Of a stretch of DNA of 64,000 nucleotides, positions 37,780 through 49,171 are shown one piece after another. A program made the translations under genes and the position numbers. Under the pieces are notes generated by a model, which was not told where the DNA came from, made no database searches, and saw nothing but the letters and a program-made list of their open reading frames with translations. The DNA comes from Martelella mediterranea. GTDB taxonomy: Bacteria; Pseudomonadota; Alphaproteobacteria; Rhizobiales; Rhizobiaceae. The stretch covers positions 124,001 to 188,000 of the forward strand of contig NZ_SMAR01000001.1 in assembly GCF_004342225.1 (NCBI RefSeq), read 5' to 3'. Within the stretch, counting starts at the first letter, position 1; the number at the start of each line of letters is the position of its first letter.

Positions 37780-38418
37780 ATGATGCACCAATATCTCGTT
37801 GAGCTCAGTGCTTTGATGGCGATTTTCGCATTTGTGATTATCGCGCCCGGCGCAGATACAGCGATGGTTATCCGGCAGGCGCTGGTGCATGGAAGACGTT
37901 CCTCTGTACTCACCAGTTTGGGCATCGGTACGTCGCTTCTTTTTCATGTGGGATACACGATCCTTGGCCTGGGCCTGATTATTTCACAGTCGGTCCTGAT
38001 GTTTAACGTGATCAAATGGCTGGGGGCAGCTTATCTGATCTATCTCGGCATTCAGTCGTTCCGGACAGGCAAAGTTGAGTTTTCTGTGCGCGCTGAGGCC
38101 AGCGATAAGGCTGTTCAGGGGATGATGAAAGCGTTTTCACTCGGCTTTCTGGCCAATGCGCTGAACCCGAAACCCGTCCTGTTTTTCCTGTCTGTTTTCT
38201 CAACTGTCGTCAGTGTTGAAACGCCGTCGGCAGTCAAGCTTGGTTACGGCGCTGTGATGGCGAGTTGCCTGATTGCCTGGTTTGTCAGCGTTTCGCTTTT
38301 TCTGACGATGCCTGCAATGCGGGCCGGGTTTGAGAAGGCCAGCAAATGGATCAACCGGGCCAGCGGTGCTGTGTTCATTGTTTTCGGGCTGAAGCTCGCG
38401 ACGGAAAGGGCCGGATGA
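37780..38418 (+). CDS. LysE/RhtB-family exporter, second copy
   Basis: 212 residues with the same architecture: FVIIAPGADTAMVIRQALVHGRRS at the N-terminus and FLANALNPKPVLFFLSVFS mid-protein. It differs enough from the preceding gene to suggest an old duplication or separate recruitment. Start at the ATG pair 37780/37783; AAGGACG overlaps the stop of the preceding gene, so the pair is coupled. The frame reaches further upstream to 37696 but without a usable start signal. Confidence 0.87.
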   Translation: MMHQYLVELSALMAIFAFVIIAPGADTAMVIRQALVHGRRSSVLTSLGIGTSLLFHVGYTILGLGLIISQSVLMFNVIKWLGAAYLIYLGIQSFRTGKVEFSVRAEASDKAVQGMMKAFSLGFLANALNPKPVLFFLSVFSTVVSVETPSAVKLGYGAVMASCLIAWFVSVSLFLTMPAMRAGFEKASKWINRASGAVFIVFGLKLATERAG

Positions 38419-38520
38419 CCATGCACATCCGTATTGAAAATCATATGTAAGTTCGACGGGAGTCGGCCCGGTATGAGCAGTAGACCAGCCGATGACCGCA
38501 AAACGTAAGAAGGAAATCCC

Positions 38521-39927
38521 ATGGCATACGATCTTATCGTTATCGGTTCCGGTCCCGGCGGCTATGTCTGCGCGGTCAAGGCATCTCAGCTTGGTCTGAA
38601 GGTTGCTGTTGTTGAAAAGCGCGCGACCTATGGCGGCACCTGCCTGAATGTTGGCTGCATTCCCTCAAAGGCTCTGCTGCACGCCTCCGAACAGTATGCG
38701 CATGCTGCACACGGCATGGAAAGCCTTGGTGTGAAGCTTTCCGGTGTTGCGCTTGATCACGATAAGCTGATGGCGCACAAGGACGGGGTCGTTAAGGCGA
38801 ATGTCGATGGTGTTGCTTTCCTGTTCAAGAAAAACAAGATCGACGGGTATCAGGGCACCGGCAAGATCGTTGCGCCCGGAAAAGTATCCGTTGCCAAGGA
38901 AGACGGTTCTTTCGAAGAGCTGGAAGCAAAAAACATCGTGATTGCAACCGGCTCCGATGCAGCCGGTATTCCCGGCGTTGATGTCGATATCGATGAAGAG
39001 ACCATCGTGACGTCCACCGGTGGCATTGCACTGAAGAAGGTTCCGGAAAAAATGGTCGTGGTCGGCGGCGGTGTGATCGGTCTGGAATTGGGCTCAGTCT
39101 GGTCGCGTCTCGGTGCCAAGGTCACTGTTGTTGAATTCCTCGATAAGATCCTTGGCGCTATGGACGGTGATGTTTCCAAGCAGTTCCAGAAAATGCTTGC
39201 AAAACAGGGTCTCGATTTCAAACTGTCTTCGAAGGTCACGGCTGTCGAGAAGACCGGCAAGGGCGCAAAGGTAACGTTTGAGCCAGTCAAGGGCGGCGAC
39301 GCTCAAACGCTTGATGCCGATATTGTTCTGGTTTCCACCGGTCGCAGGCCGTTCACAGAAGGCCTTGGTCTGGAAGAAGTCGGCGTCAATCTCGATGAGC
39401 GCGGCCGCGTCGAGATCGATGGTCACTTCAAGACCAATGTTGATGGCATTTATGCGATCGGCGACGTCGTCAAGGGACCGATGCTCGCCCACAAGGCTGA
39501 AGACGAAGGTGTCGCACTGGCTGAAATTCTCGCGGGTCAGGCCGGTCACGTCAATTATGAGGTCATCCCGAGCGTTGTTTACACGCAGCCGGAAGTCGCT
39601 TCCGTTGGCAAGACCGAGGAAGAGTTGAAAGCCGCCGGTGTCGCGTACACAGCCGGTAAATTCCCCTTCATGGCCAATGGTCGCGCCCGGGCCATGGAAG
39701 CGACTGACGGCTTCGTCAAGGTTCTGGCGGACAAGGAAACGGATCGTGTCCTCGGCGTACATATCGTTGGCTTCGGCGCTGGTGAGATGATCCATGAAGC
39801 TGCTGTGCTGATGGAGTTTGGCGGATCTTCAGAAGACCTTGGCCGCACCTGCCACGCTCATCCGACGATGTCGGAAGCTGTCAAGGAAGCCGCCATGGCC
39901 ACCTTCTTCAAGCCGATCCACATGTGA
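38521..39927 (+). CDS. lpdA: Dihydrolipoyl dehydrogenase (E3)
   Basis: 468-residue flavoprotein reoxidising lipoamide of SucB. FAD loop GSGPGGYVCAVKA, redox disulfide C41-LNVG-C46 in GGTCLNVGCIPSKALLH, NAD-binding VGGGVIGLELGSVWSRLGAKV, YAIGDVVKGPMLAHKAEDEG, and the interface catalytic His-Glu in CHAHPTMSEAVKEAA. GAAGGAAA lies before the ATG. A terminator follows, ending the TCA block. Confidence 0.97.
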   Translation: MAYDLIVIGSGPGGYVCAVKASQLGLKVAVVEKRATYGGTCLNVGCIPSKALLHASEQYAHAAHGMESLGVKLSGVALDHDKLMAHKDGVVKANVDGVAFLFKKNKIDGYQGTGKIVAPGKVSVAKEDGSFEELEAKNIVIATGSDAAGIPGVDVDIDEETIVTSTGGIALKKVPEKMVVVGGGVIGLELGSVWSRLGAKVTVVEFLDKILGAMDGDVSKQFQKMLAKQGLDFKLSSKVTAVEKTGKGAKVTFEPVKGGDAQTLDADIVLVSTGRRPFTEGLGLEEVGVNLDERGRVEIDGHFKTNVDGIYAIGDVVKGPMLAHKAEDEGVALAEILAGQAGHVNYEVIPSVVYTQPEVASVGKTEEELKAAGVAYTAGKFPFMANGRARAMEATDGFVKVLADKETDRVLGVHIVGFGAGEMIHEAAVLMEFGGSSEDLGRTCHAHPTMSEAVKEAAMATFFKPIHM

Positions 39928-39951
39928 TTTCCGAAGGAAGTCCGGATAATC

Positions 39952-39982
39952 AAAAAACGGTCCGCATCCGCGGGCCGTTTTT
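39952..39982 (+). terminator. Intrinsic terminator of lpdA
   Basis: AAACGG-T-CCGC / GCGG-G-CCGTTT stem with one T-G pair and loop ATCC, followed by TT C GTTTT, 25 bases after the lpdA stop. Confidence 0.8.
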
Positions 39983-40117
39983 CGTTTTGAGATCAGGTGG
40001 TTTCACCATTTGTCCTATCGCAAGGGGAAGTGGCGGCCATCGCTTTAGAGATACCAGGCAAATACCGTGCGTTTGGGAGGTCGTGCGGGCGTGCCACAAA
40101 GGAAGCAAGAGAAGACA

Positions 40118-41110
40118 ATGCACAAGAATAAACTGGTTGTTGTCGGCGTCGGGCACGTCGGCTCCTATGTTCTGGCCGATGCGATGAAAGCCGGGCTTTT
40201 TGCCGAGATTGGTGTGATCGACATTCTCGACAACGTTGCCTTCGGTGAGGCGCTTGATCAGGCACAGGCCACCGCTCTGACCTATATGAACAATGTTGAT
40301 GTGCGATCGGGTGGGTATGAGCAGTGCGCAGATGCAGATGTGATTGTCATTGCTGCCGGTCCGAGCGTGCTTCCAGACCCGGATGACCCCGATGGCGAGC
40401 CGGATCGCTCGCTCCTGACGAAAACCAATTGTCAGGTTATTCGGGAGGTGATGGCGGGTATCACAAGATACACGCAGGAAGCCATCGTCATTCTGATTAC
40501 AAACCCGCTGGATACGATGGTCTATATCGCCGAAAACGAATTTGGCTACCCGAAGGGTCGTGTTTTTGGAACCGGCACGATGCTGGATTCAGCGCGACTG
40601 AGAAAACTGTTGGCCGACACTTATTGTATCGATCCGAAATCCGTGACCGGTTACATGATGGGAGAGCATGGCTCTACGGCTTTTCCGGTGCTCAGTCATT
40701 TAAGTGTCGGGGGCATACCCTTTGATCAGGTCGGCGCGTATCTTGAGGCCAGTGCCGATATCAATGATCCCGATACGGTCAAGACAAAGATCGTCTCAGC
40801 GGCCTATCAGGTGCTGAACGGAAAGGGCTGGACAAATGCCGGTGTAGCGCAATCGGCGATTACAATGGCAAAGTCGGTGCTGCTGAATGAGCGCAGTATC
40901 TACCCTGCGTCAACAACACTGCGCGGACAGTATGGCCATGATGGCGATGTGGCGCTGAGCATGCCCTGCATAATCGGACGCGAAGGTATTATATGCCAGC
41001 TCGCGGTTGAGCTGAATGCGTGGGAAGCGCAAAAGCTTGAGGAGTCTGTCGCCTTTATCAAGCAGGCGATGCGCGACGCAGAAACCGGTCCTGAACACGC
41101 ACCTGCCTGA
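40118..41110 (+). CDS. L-lactate / L-2-hydroxyacid dehydrogenase family protein
   Basis: 330-residue member of the LDH/MDH superfamily: nucleotide loop VGVGHVGSYV, ITNPLDTMVY, Arg160 in DSARLRKLL and catalytic His184 in GYMMGEHGST. The substrate-specificity loop (about 82-100, LPDPDDPDGEPDRSLL) is longer and much more acidic than in LDH or MDH and lacks the arginine that selects malate, so a bulkier 2-hydroxyacid (as in L-2-hydroxyisocaproate dehydrogenase) is plausible. GEHGST replaces the usual GEHGDS. Start ATG 40118 with GAGAAG upstream; the frame extends 17 codons further. Substrate unproven. Confidence 0.85.
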   Translation: MHKNKLVVVGVGHVGSYVLADAMKAGLFAEIGVIDILDNVAFGEALDQAQATALTYMNNVDVRSGGYEQCADADVIVIAAGPSVLPDPDDPDGEPDRSLLTKTNCQVIREVMAGITRYTQEAIVILITNPLDTMVYIAENEFGYPKGRVFGTGTMLDSARLRKLLADTYCIDPKSVTGYMMGEHGSTAFPVLSHLSVGGIPFDQVGAYLEASADINDPDTVKTKIVSAAYQVLNGKGWTNAGVAQSAITMAKSVLLNERSIYPASTTLRGQYGHDGDVALSMPCIIGREGIICQLAVELNAWEAQKLEESVAFIKQAMRDAETGPEHAPA

Positions 41111-41120
41111 ACGTTCACGG

Positions 41121-41882
41121 TCAAAGGCTCTGATCAATCTCCAGAGAAGATGCCTGGATCTGTTCCACGCCGGCATAAGGGTTGGCGTGGATCACCAGTA
41201 TCCAGAGACATAAGGTCGCGGTCATTACATAAAGTGTCAGCGCCATTCGGCCTGCACGCACACGATCGGCATGAACGGCTGCTATGGCAAATGTCGTCAG
41301 CAGGGTAAGGCTGATCAGCATATACCACTTGTACTGATCGACGGTGGTATTTGCGATTGCCAGACGGATAGATCTGGCCTCCTGCAGGTCATCAAAAATA
41401 CTCACGGTCTGCGCGATAATCGCCTGCGGAGCATCCCCGCGCGCAATGTCCATGATAATGATCCGGATGCTCTGCAGAGAACGCTCGACCGAACGTGCCG
41501 GATACAGATTCTTGTTTGTCTGCCATTCATCCCGCACGACGCGTTCCTGATAGCGTTTTACGGCGTGCTCGAGTTTATGAGAGTTGAGAACTTCAGGACC
41601 CGCGTTCCCTATAAGGCGCTGGATCGCGGAACGCTCCGCACTTATGCCCCGATCAGCCTGAGCGTTCAGGGCCCATATGTCGGCTGCGACGAAGCCTAAA
41701 GAAAGTGCCCACGCGGTTGCGACAGTTCCGGTAAAGGCACCGATTGGAACTGCGTAGGAATCGCTGCCGGTGACCTTGGCCAGAAGGGCAAGAGCCATGT
41801 GGGCAATGCCATAGAGAGCAACACCGCAAAAGATGAACAGGATGATCGACAGAAAAAGGGGCAGACCGAACAGAAAAGACAC
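41121..41882 (-). CDS. DUF4239 membrane protein
   Basis: 253 residues with four predicted helices, two N-terminal (about 5-35 and 48-72) and two C-terminal (about 190-207 and 213-235), around a cytoplasmic helical region. The HANPYAG motif near the C-terminus fits the DUF4239 (bestrophin-like) family; function unknown, ion transport suspected. Start is GTG 41882 with AGGAAA 5 bases upstream. Converges with the dehydrogenase gene (10-bp gap) and is separated from xerC by 179 bp. Confidence 0.75.
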   Translation of the reverse strand: MSFLFGLPLFLSIILFIFCGVALYGIAHMALALLAKVTGSDSYAVPIGAFTGTVATAWALSLGFVAADIWALNAQADRGISAERSAIQRLIGNAGPEVLNSHKLEHAVKRYQERVVRDEWQTNKNLYPARSVERSLQSIRIIIMDIARGDAPQAIIAQTVSIFDDLQEARSIRLAIANTTVDQYKWYMLISLTLLTTFAIAAVHADRVRAGRMALTLYVMTATLCLWILVIHANPYAGVEQIQASSLEIDQSL

Positions 41883-42061
41883 GTGATTTCCTGATGTTGG
41901 ACGAAAATTCCGGTGCAGAAAAAATATCGGAAAATGGGTGGTAACGTGCGAAGACGACCATGGCCTATTAATACAGTAATTTGCTGCGGTATCAATTCAA
42001 TCACGATAAAGGTGGTGCTGAAGTCGTGATGCCGCCAGACCGGGAGTGCATCTGGTGGGGC

Positions 42062-43009
42062 TTATTGATCGTGTGTCGCACTGGGATGCGTTCGGTCATA
42101 GATCTCCAGAAGCCGGGTTGTGTCGACACCGGTATAGACCTGCGTTGTTGAAAGGCTGGCATGGCCGAGCAACTCCTGAATGGTGCGCAGATCGCCTCCC
42201 GCTGCCAGCAGATGCGTTGCAAAAGAATGCCGCAACGCATGTGGTGTTGCCGTATCCGAAAGCCCGAGTGCACCACGCAGAGCCTGCATTTCGCGTTGAA
42301 TGATGGCAGGCTGCAGTTTCTTTCCGCGCAAGCCTCTGAAAAGTGGTTCTTCGTCAGGAAGATGATAAGGGCAAAGCGCAACATATTGCTCGACGGCAGA
42401 AAGTGCTGCAGGCAGAAGCGGAACCATCCGCGTCTTGTTGCCTTTCCCTGTGATCCGCAGGCTGTCTGACCTTCTTGTAAAAGCCTCTGGTGTGAGGCCG
42501 AGTGCCTCTGAGATGCGAAGCCCGCAGCCATAAAGCAGGCAAAAAACTGCTGCATTTCGTGCCGCCACCCACGGTTCTTCGGCCAGTTGTGTTCCTGCCT
42601 CGGCAAGCGCCAGAGCATCTTCAGCCTTCAGCGGCTTGGGAAGTGCGCGCGGTTGCTTGGGAGCACGCATGGCCCGGACACCGGCGGCATTGGCAAGCCC
42701 CTTCTTTTCCAGCCAGCGCAAAAAGGAGCGGATCCCTGCCAGATCTCTGCCCAGTGTTCTTGCCTGTGAACCGCGGCTTCTTCGATATGCGAGGTAGGCG
42801 CGAATATCCGCAGGCCGCAGTGTCTCGATGTCGCCAAGGCTTGCCGGTCGCGCGATATGCTGACACAGGAAGGTCAGGAACTGGCGCGTGTCACGCTCGT
42901 AAGCTTCAATCGTGTTTTCGGCAAGGCGGCGCTCGCCCATAAGAACGCCAAGCCACTCTTGACGCAGAGCAAGCAATCGCGCATCTGCAGGAACCAAAAT
43001 GTTATTCAT
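42062..43009 (-). CDS. xerC: Site-specific tyrosine recombinase XerC
   Basis: 315-residue tyrosine recombinase resolving chromosome dimers at dif with XerD. All catalytic residues are visible: Arg165 (GLRISE), Lys189 (GKGNK), His257 and Arg260 (HALRHSFATH), His283 (LLGHASLSTTQ) and nucleophile Tyr292. SAM-like core-binding domain occupies about 12-105. GCGGAGA lies before the ATG. It is a housekeeping gene here, divergent from the acyltransferase and beside priA as in related genomes, with no sign of a mobile element. Confidence 0.95.
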   Translation of the reverse strand: MNNILVPADARLLALRQEWLGVLMGERRLAENTIEAYERDTRQFLTFLCQHIARPASLGDIETLRPADIRAYLAYRRSRGSQARTLGRDLAGIRSFLRWLEKKGLANAAGVRAMRAPKQPRALPKPLKAEDALALAEAGTQLAEEPWVAARNAAVFCLLYGCGLRISEALGLTPEAFTRRSDSLRITGKGNKTRMVPLLPAALSAVEQYVALCPYHLPDEEPLFRGLRGKKLQPAIIQREMQALRGALGLSDTATPHALRHSFATHLLAAGGDLRTIQELLGHASLSTTQVYTGVDTTRLLEIYDRTHPSATHDQ

Positions 43010-43151
43010 GCATTCTCCGCTTGATGTCAGGCTTGCCGGAGACAGATTTTGCAGTAAATTGGGTTACTAAAAACCTAAGAGATCAGGGAGGCGTCATTGT
43101 TTTATCATATGGATTTGCAATACAGACCTTCCAGCACAAGCAGGGCGATCA

Positions 43152-44051
43152 ATGGCGCGTCGTGATTCTTCATCCTCGTTGGGGCAGTTTGCAGAGACTG
43201 TGGCGCTTGTGTCCCAGGGGCGTCCCGGACACATCGTTGACACGCTGATTGCAGAGCGTGGCGAAAAGATCGTCCACAGTCCGTTCTGGCCCGTTATGCG
43301 GCCTTTTCTTTATACATTGCTCGGTTATGGCAAGGCGATGGAATTCGCCAATGATACCGAGACGATGAATGGCCGTGAAGTCTTTGATTACCTGTCGGGA
43401 AAGCTGAACCTCAATGTGAACTGCACCGGGTTTGAGCGTATCCCTGAAAAGGGTGGTTTTCTGATGGTGCCCAACCACCCGACCGGCATTGCAGATGGCG
43501 TGGCTGTTTTCGATCTGCTTAAAGAGCGCCGGCCGGATATGACATTCTTCGCCAATCGCGATGCTGTCCGGGTGAATCCGCGGCTTGTGGAGATGATTAT
43601 TCCGGTCGAATGGCGCGACGAATTCAAAAGCAAGATCAAGGCGCGCGAAACACTGCAGGTCACGAATCGGGCGATCAAGGAAGAAAAGGCCATGATCCTT
43701 TTCCCGTCTGGTCGCATTGCCTACTGGGCGGATGGCAAGCTGAATGAGCGGCCCTGGAAGGCATCAGCCGTTGGTTTTGCCCGGAAATACAACCTTCCTG
43801 TCCTGCCTGTGAATCTCAAAGCGCGAAACTCTGGCCTTTTCTACTGGTTCGCGAAATGGTCGACCGAGCTGCGCGATATGACCGTTTTCCACGAGCTCCT
43901 GAATAAGAAAGGCGACCGCTTCGATTTCACCGTTGGAAATCTGATCCAGCCCGATCAGCTGGCTGGCGATTCAGCCGAGGTGACAGCGGCGCTCGAGAAG
44001 CACACTGTGGTATCGTTGGCAGAAAATCCGGACGCTGAATTCAAAATCTGA
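43152..44051 (+). CDS. PlsC-type lysophospholipid acyltransferase
   Basis: 299 residues. Catalytic block NHPTGIADG is the His-X5-Asp variant seen in one branch of the LPLAT superfamily rather than the usual His-X4-Asp; FPSGRIAYW further on matches the phosphate-binding motif (FPEGTRS-type). No clear transmembrane helix beyond a hydrophobic patch near residues 47-60, so peripheral membrane attachment is likely. It would transfer an acyl group to a lyso-lipid or related acceptor. CAGGGCG precedes the ATG. Substrate cannot be set from sequence. Confidence 0.82.
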   Translation: MARRDSSSSLGQFAETVALVSQGRPGHIVDTLIAERGEKIVHSPFWPVMRPFLYTLLGYGKAMEFANDTETMNGREVFDYLSGKLNLNVNCTGFERIPEKGGFLMVPNHPTGIADGVAVFDLLKERRPDMTFFANRDAVRVNPRLVEMIIPVEWRDEFKSKIKARETLQVTNRAIKEEKAMILFPSGRIAYWADGKLNERPWKASAVGFARKYNLPVLPVNLKARNSGLFYWFAKWSTELRDMTVFHELLNKKGDRFDFTVGNLIQPDQLAGDSAEVTAALEKHTVVSLAENPDAEFKI

Positions 44052-44132
44052 TTGCCCGATGCTTTTACCGCGATGCCTTTCTTCTGTTGAATGGGCTTTT
44101 CCTGACCGCCTCTGACAGGCACTGTCTTTTTC

Positions 44133-46352
44133 ATGACACGAGATTCGTTTGATCTTTTCGGCAAACCGGCCGCACCGCCCGCTTCGCGCAGTGTTCCGGT
44201 CATGGTGCCGTTGCCGGTTCCCGGCCCTTATTCCTATGCGGTCCCTGATGGTATGCCGGTTTTCCCCGGTTCCGTTGTGCAGGTGCCCGTCGGTCCGCGC
44301 AAGGTCATCGGCATCGTCTGGGATGAGAGTGCGCAAGACGGTAACGTTCCGGCCCGCAAGCTGCGGCCGATTGAACATGTTTTTGATTGTCCGCCTGTTT
44401 CAGATGAGATGCGGAAATTTATCCAGTGGGTTGCCGGATACACGCTGACGCCGCCGGGCCTTGTCGCCCGCATGGCCGTACGCGCGCCAGCAGCACTTGA
44501 CCCGGAGCCCATGGTGGAGGGGCTTGTGCTGACCGGCGAAACGCCGGATCGGCTGACACCTGCGCGAAAGCGCGTGCTTGAAATGGCTGAAAACAGTGCC
44601 GGATGGACGCGTCTGGGCCTTGCCAGGGCCGTCGGTGTGAGCGCAAGCGTCATCGATACAATGATGAAGAAAGGCGTCTTCGATACGGTTTTTCTGCCCC
44701 CGCCGCCGATTGTGGGGACGCCGGATGCCGACCATGCACCACCTGTGCTTTCCGGTGATCAGGCAGAAGCAGCAGAAGCCCTTCGCGACCTTGTGGCTGA
44801 AGGTGGTTTCGGCGTCACGCTGATCGATGGGGTGACAGGATCAGGCAAGACCGAGGTCTATTTCGAAGCCGTCGCTGAAACCCTGAAGCGCGGCAAGCAG
44901 GTTTTGATTCTGTTGCCCGAGATCGCCTTGACGTCTGTGTTTTTGAAACGCTTCGAAGACCGTTTTGGCGCAAAGCCGGGGGAGTGGCATTCCGATCTGC
45001 CACCGCGCATGCGCGAAAAGGTCTGGCGGCAGACTGCAGAAGGCGCGGTTCGTGTTGTTGCCGGTGCGCGATCAGCCTTGTTCCTGCCATTTCAGGAGCT
45101 TGGCCTGATCATCGTCGATGAGGAACATGACTCGGCCTACAAGCAGGAAGACCGGGTTTTCTATAATGCCCGCGATATGGCTGTGGTGCGGTCTCGCATT
45201 GGCGGGTTTCCAGCCGTTCTGGCTTCTGCAACGCCCTCGGTGGAAAGCCAGGTCAACGCAATGGCGGGGCGCTATGAGCGCCTGCACCTGCCCGGACGCT
45301 TTGCTGAAGCGGCTATGCCGGACCTGAAAACAGTCGACCTTCGGCGCCATCCCCCTCAGCGCGGCGGATTTCTTTCCCCCGTGATGCTTTCGGCTATAAA
45401 AGATACGGTAGGGCGCGGAGAACAGGCGCTGTTGTTTCTGAACCGTCGAGGCTATGCGCCGTTGACGCTTTGCCGTGTCTGTGGGCATCGGTTTCAGTGC
45501 CCTAACTGTGCCAGCTGGCTGGTCGAGCATCGTTTTCGTGGTCAACTGATGTGCCATCATTGCGGCCATGCCGAACCAGTGCCGGAGGCCTGCCCGGAAT
45601 GCGGAACGCTTGATCATCTGGCAGCGTGTGGGCCGGGCGTTGAGCGGATCGCAGAAGAGGTCGAACAGCATTTCCCGGACAAGCGGACAATTATTCTGTC
45701 ATCCGATATGGCGGGTGGGGTCAAACGTTTGCGACTGGAGCTTGATGCTGTTGCCAATGGCGAAGCTGATATCGTCATTGGTACGCAACTGGTCGCGAAA
45801 GGGCATAACTTTCCGTTGATGACACTCGTCGGAGTGGTCGATGCAGATATCGGCCTTTCCAATGGTGATCCGCGTGCCGCGGAGCGCACTTTCCAGCTTC
45901 TGTCGCAGGTAACGGGGCGTGCCGGACGGACCGGGCGAAAAAGTATCGGTTTGATTCAAACCTACCAGCCGTCACATCCAGTCATGCAGGCAATCATATC
46001 CGGCGACGCGGATGCTTTTTATGAGCGCGAAATCGCAGAACGCGAGAAGACCAGTCTGCCTCCGTTCGGCAGGCTGGCGGCCGTCATCGTTTCTTCTGAG
46101 AACCGTTCGGATGCGGAAAATCATGCGCGTGGTCTTCGTGCTGCGGCGCCCCCTTCCGCGACAATTGACATTCTTGGCCCTGCAGAGGCGCCTCTGGCAT
46201 TGATCAGAGGGCGCTATAGGTTCAGACTTCTGGTTCATGCGCGCAGAAGCGATGACGTTCAGGGTTATCTCTCAGCGATGCTGGACAAGGGGCCAAAGCC
46301 CCGCGGCTCGATTCATGTCCAGCTCGACATTGACCCGCAAAGCTTTCTGTAG
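44133..46352 (+). CDS. priA: Primosomal replication restart helicase PriA
   Basis: 739-residue superfamily 2 helicase reloading the replisome at stalled forks. Walker A GVTGSGKTEVYF, DEEHD box (IIVDEEHDSAYKQED), GATPS-like SATPSVES, and the eight-cysteine zinc module CRVCGHRFQCPNC ... CHHCGH ... CPECG. C-terminal TGRAGRTGRKSIGLIQTYQP completes the motor. N-terminal 3'-DNA binding domain is present (VPLPVPGPYSYAVPDG). Length matches the family (about 730). Confidence 0.96.
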   Translation: MTRDSFDLFGKPAAPPASRSVPVMVPLPVPGPYSYAVPDGMPVFPGSVVQVPVGPRKVIGIVWDESAQDGNVPARKLRPIEHVFDCPPVSDEMRKFIQWVAGYTLTPPGLVARMAVRAPAALDPEPMVEGLVLTGETPDRLTPARKRVLEMAENSAGWTRLGLARAVGVSASVIDTMMKKGVFDTVFLPPPPIVGTPDADHAPPVLSGDQAEAAEALRDLVAEGGFGVTLIDGVTGSGKTEVYFEAVAETLKRGKQVLILLPEIALTSVFLKRFEDRFGAKPGEWHSDLPPRMREKVWRQTAEGAVRVVAGARSALFLPFQELGLIIVDEEHDSAYKQEDRVFYNARDMAVVRSRIGGFPAVLASATPSVESQVNAMAGRYERLHLPGRFAEAAMPDLKTVDLRRHPPQRGGFLSPVMLSAIKDTVGRGEQALLFLNRRGYAPLTLCRVCGHRFQCPNCASWLVEHRFRGQLMCHHCGHAEPVPEACPECGTLDHLAACGPGVERIAEEVEQHFPDKRTIILSSDMAGGVKRLRLELDAVANGEADIVIGTQLVAKGHNFPLMTLVGVVDADIGLSNGDPRAAERTFQLLSQVTGRAGRTGRKSIGLIQTYQPSHPVMQAIISGDADAFYEREIAEREKTSLPPFGRLAAVIVSSENRSDAENHARGLRAAAPPSATIDILGPAEAPLALIRGRYRFRLLVHARRSDDVQGYLSAMLDKGPKPRGSIHVQLDIDPQSFL

Positions 46353-46408
46353 CTAGAAGTAAATAAGAGCCGTTCGCGGGCGGGCGTTACGGCGCAGGAG
46401 GGTTTTCC

Positions 46409-46795
46409 ATGAGTTTTTATTGGCCGGAAAGTTTTGTCGGGCAGGTTGCCTTGTTTATGGCGATCCTGATTTTTCTATGGGGGCTTGTGGTTGCTCTTGC
46501 CCCTTTGCGGCTTTTGGGAATGGCCGGGTTTTCCGGGCTGAAGGAAGAGGGCTTTCAAAGCATCCATATCCGGTCGCTTATCGGTGGGACCTATGCAGCG
46601 ATGTCGCTGATGGCGTTGCTGTTCGACCAGCCTATGATTTTCCGCACATTTGGCCTGGCGTTGATTTTCGGGTTCCTGACCCGATTGTTGTGGATGGGCA
46701 CGCTGAAAAGCCGGTCGATAAAGGGCGGGATTTTTCTTGTATGTCAGGCGGTAGCTGGCGTATTTATGCTGCTCTACGGTCTTGGGTGGGCCTGA
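46409..46795 (+). CDS. Hypothetical four-helix membrane protein
   Basis: 128 residues with four hydrophobic helices (about 12-31, 52-70, 73-92, 102-122), resembling the DUF4345-type small membrane proteins; assignment is tentative. GGAGGG lies 6 bases before the ATG. It sits between priA and the ATP synthase operon; proteins of similar size occur at this place in related genomes. No functional motif seen. Confidence 0.65.
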   Translation: MSFYWPESFVGQVALFMAILIFLWGLVVALAPLRLLGMAGFSGLKEEGFQSIHIRSLIGGTYAAMSLMALLFDQPMIFRTFGLALIFGFLTRLLWMGTLKSRSIKGGIFLVCQAVAGVFMLLYGLGWA

Positions 46796-46888
46796 CGACC
46801 GGACGAGGCTTCAATCCGCCTGATTTTCGGCTTATTAGCGTTTGTGTCGATTAAGCTATGGCGGCATTGTAAACGGGTCGTGAGCGTG

Positions 46889-46916
46889 TTGCGAGTCGCA
46901 AAGAGCTGTGCTAGAC
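46889..46916 (+). promoter_or_regulatory. Candidate promoter of the atp operon
   Basis: TTGCGA (46889-46894), 16-bp spacer, CTAGAC (46911-46916), partly matching the alphaproteobacterial housekeeping consensus CTTGAC/CTATAT. It lies in the 244-bp gap before atpH, leaving a leader of about 120 nt. Weak call made mainly on position. Confidence 0.3.
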
Positions 46917-47039
46917 GAACCCCACTATTGAGAGGGCAAACAGGTTTTATAGCTGTTTCTCGGGGATATTAAGAGGTTTTGGAGGCCTTGCATCCGTTCA
47001 GCGGGTGACTTTTGAAGAGGCCGTATTTTAGGGGAAATT

Positions 47040-49135
<2,096 letters not shown>

Positions 49136-49171
49136 GTTGAACCAGGCAATTTGAACGGGGATTTATAACCC

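Noticed and set aside
42062-43009. Integrase marking a mobile element
   Set aside because: The sequence is a standard housekeeping XerC with priA nearby; no attachment repeats, transposase or phage genes around it.
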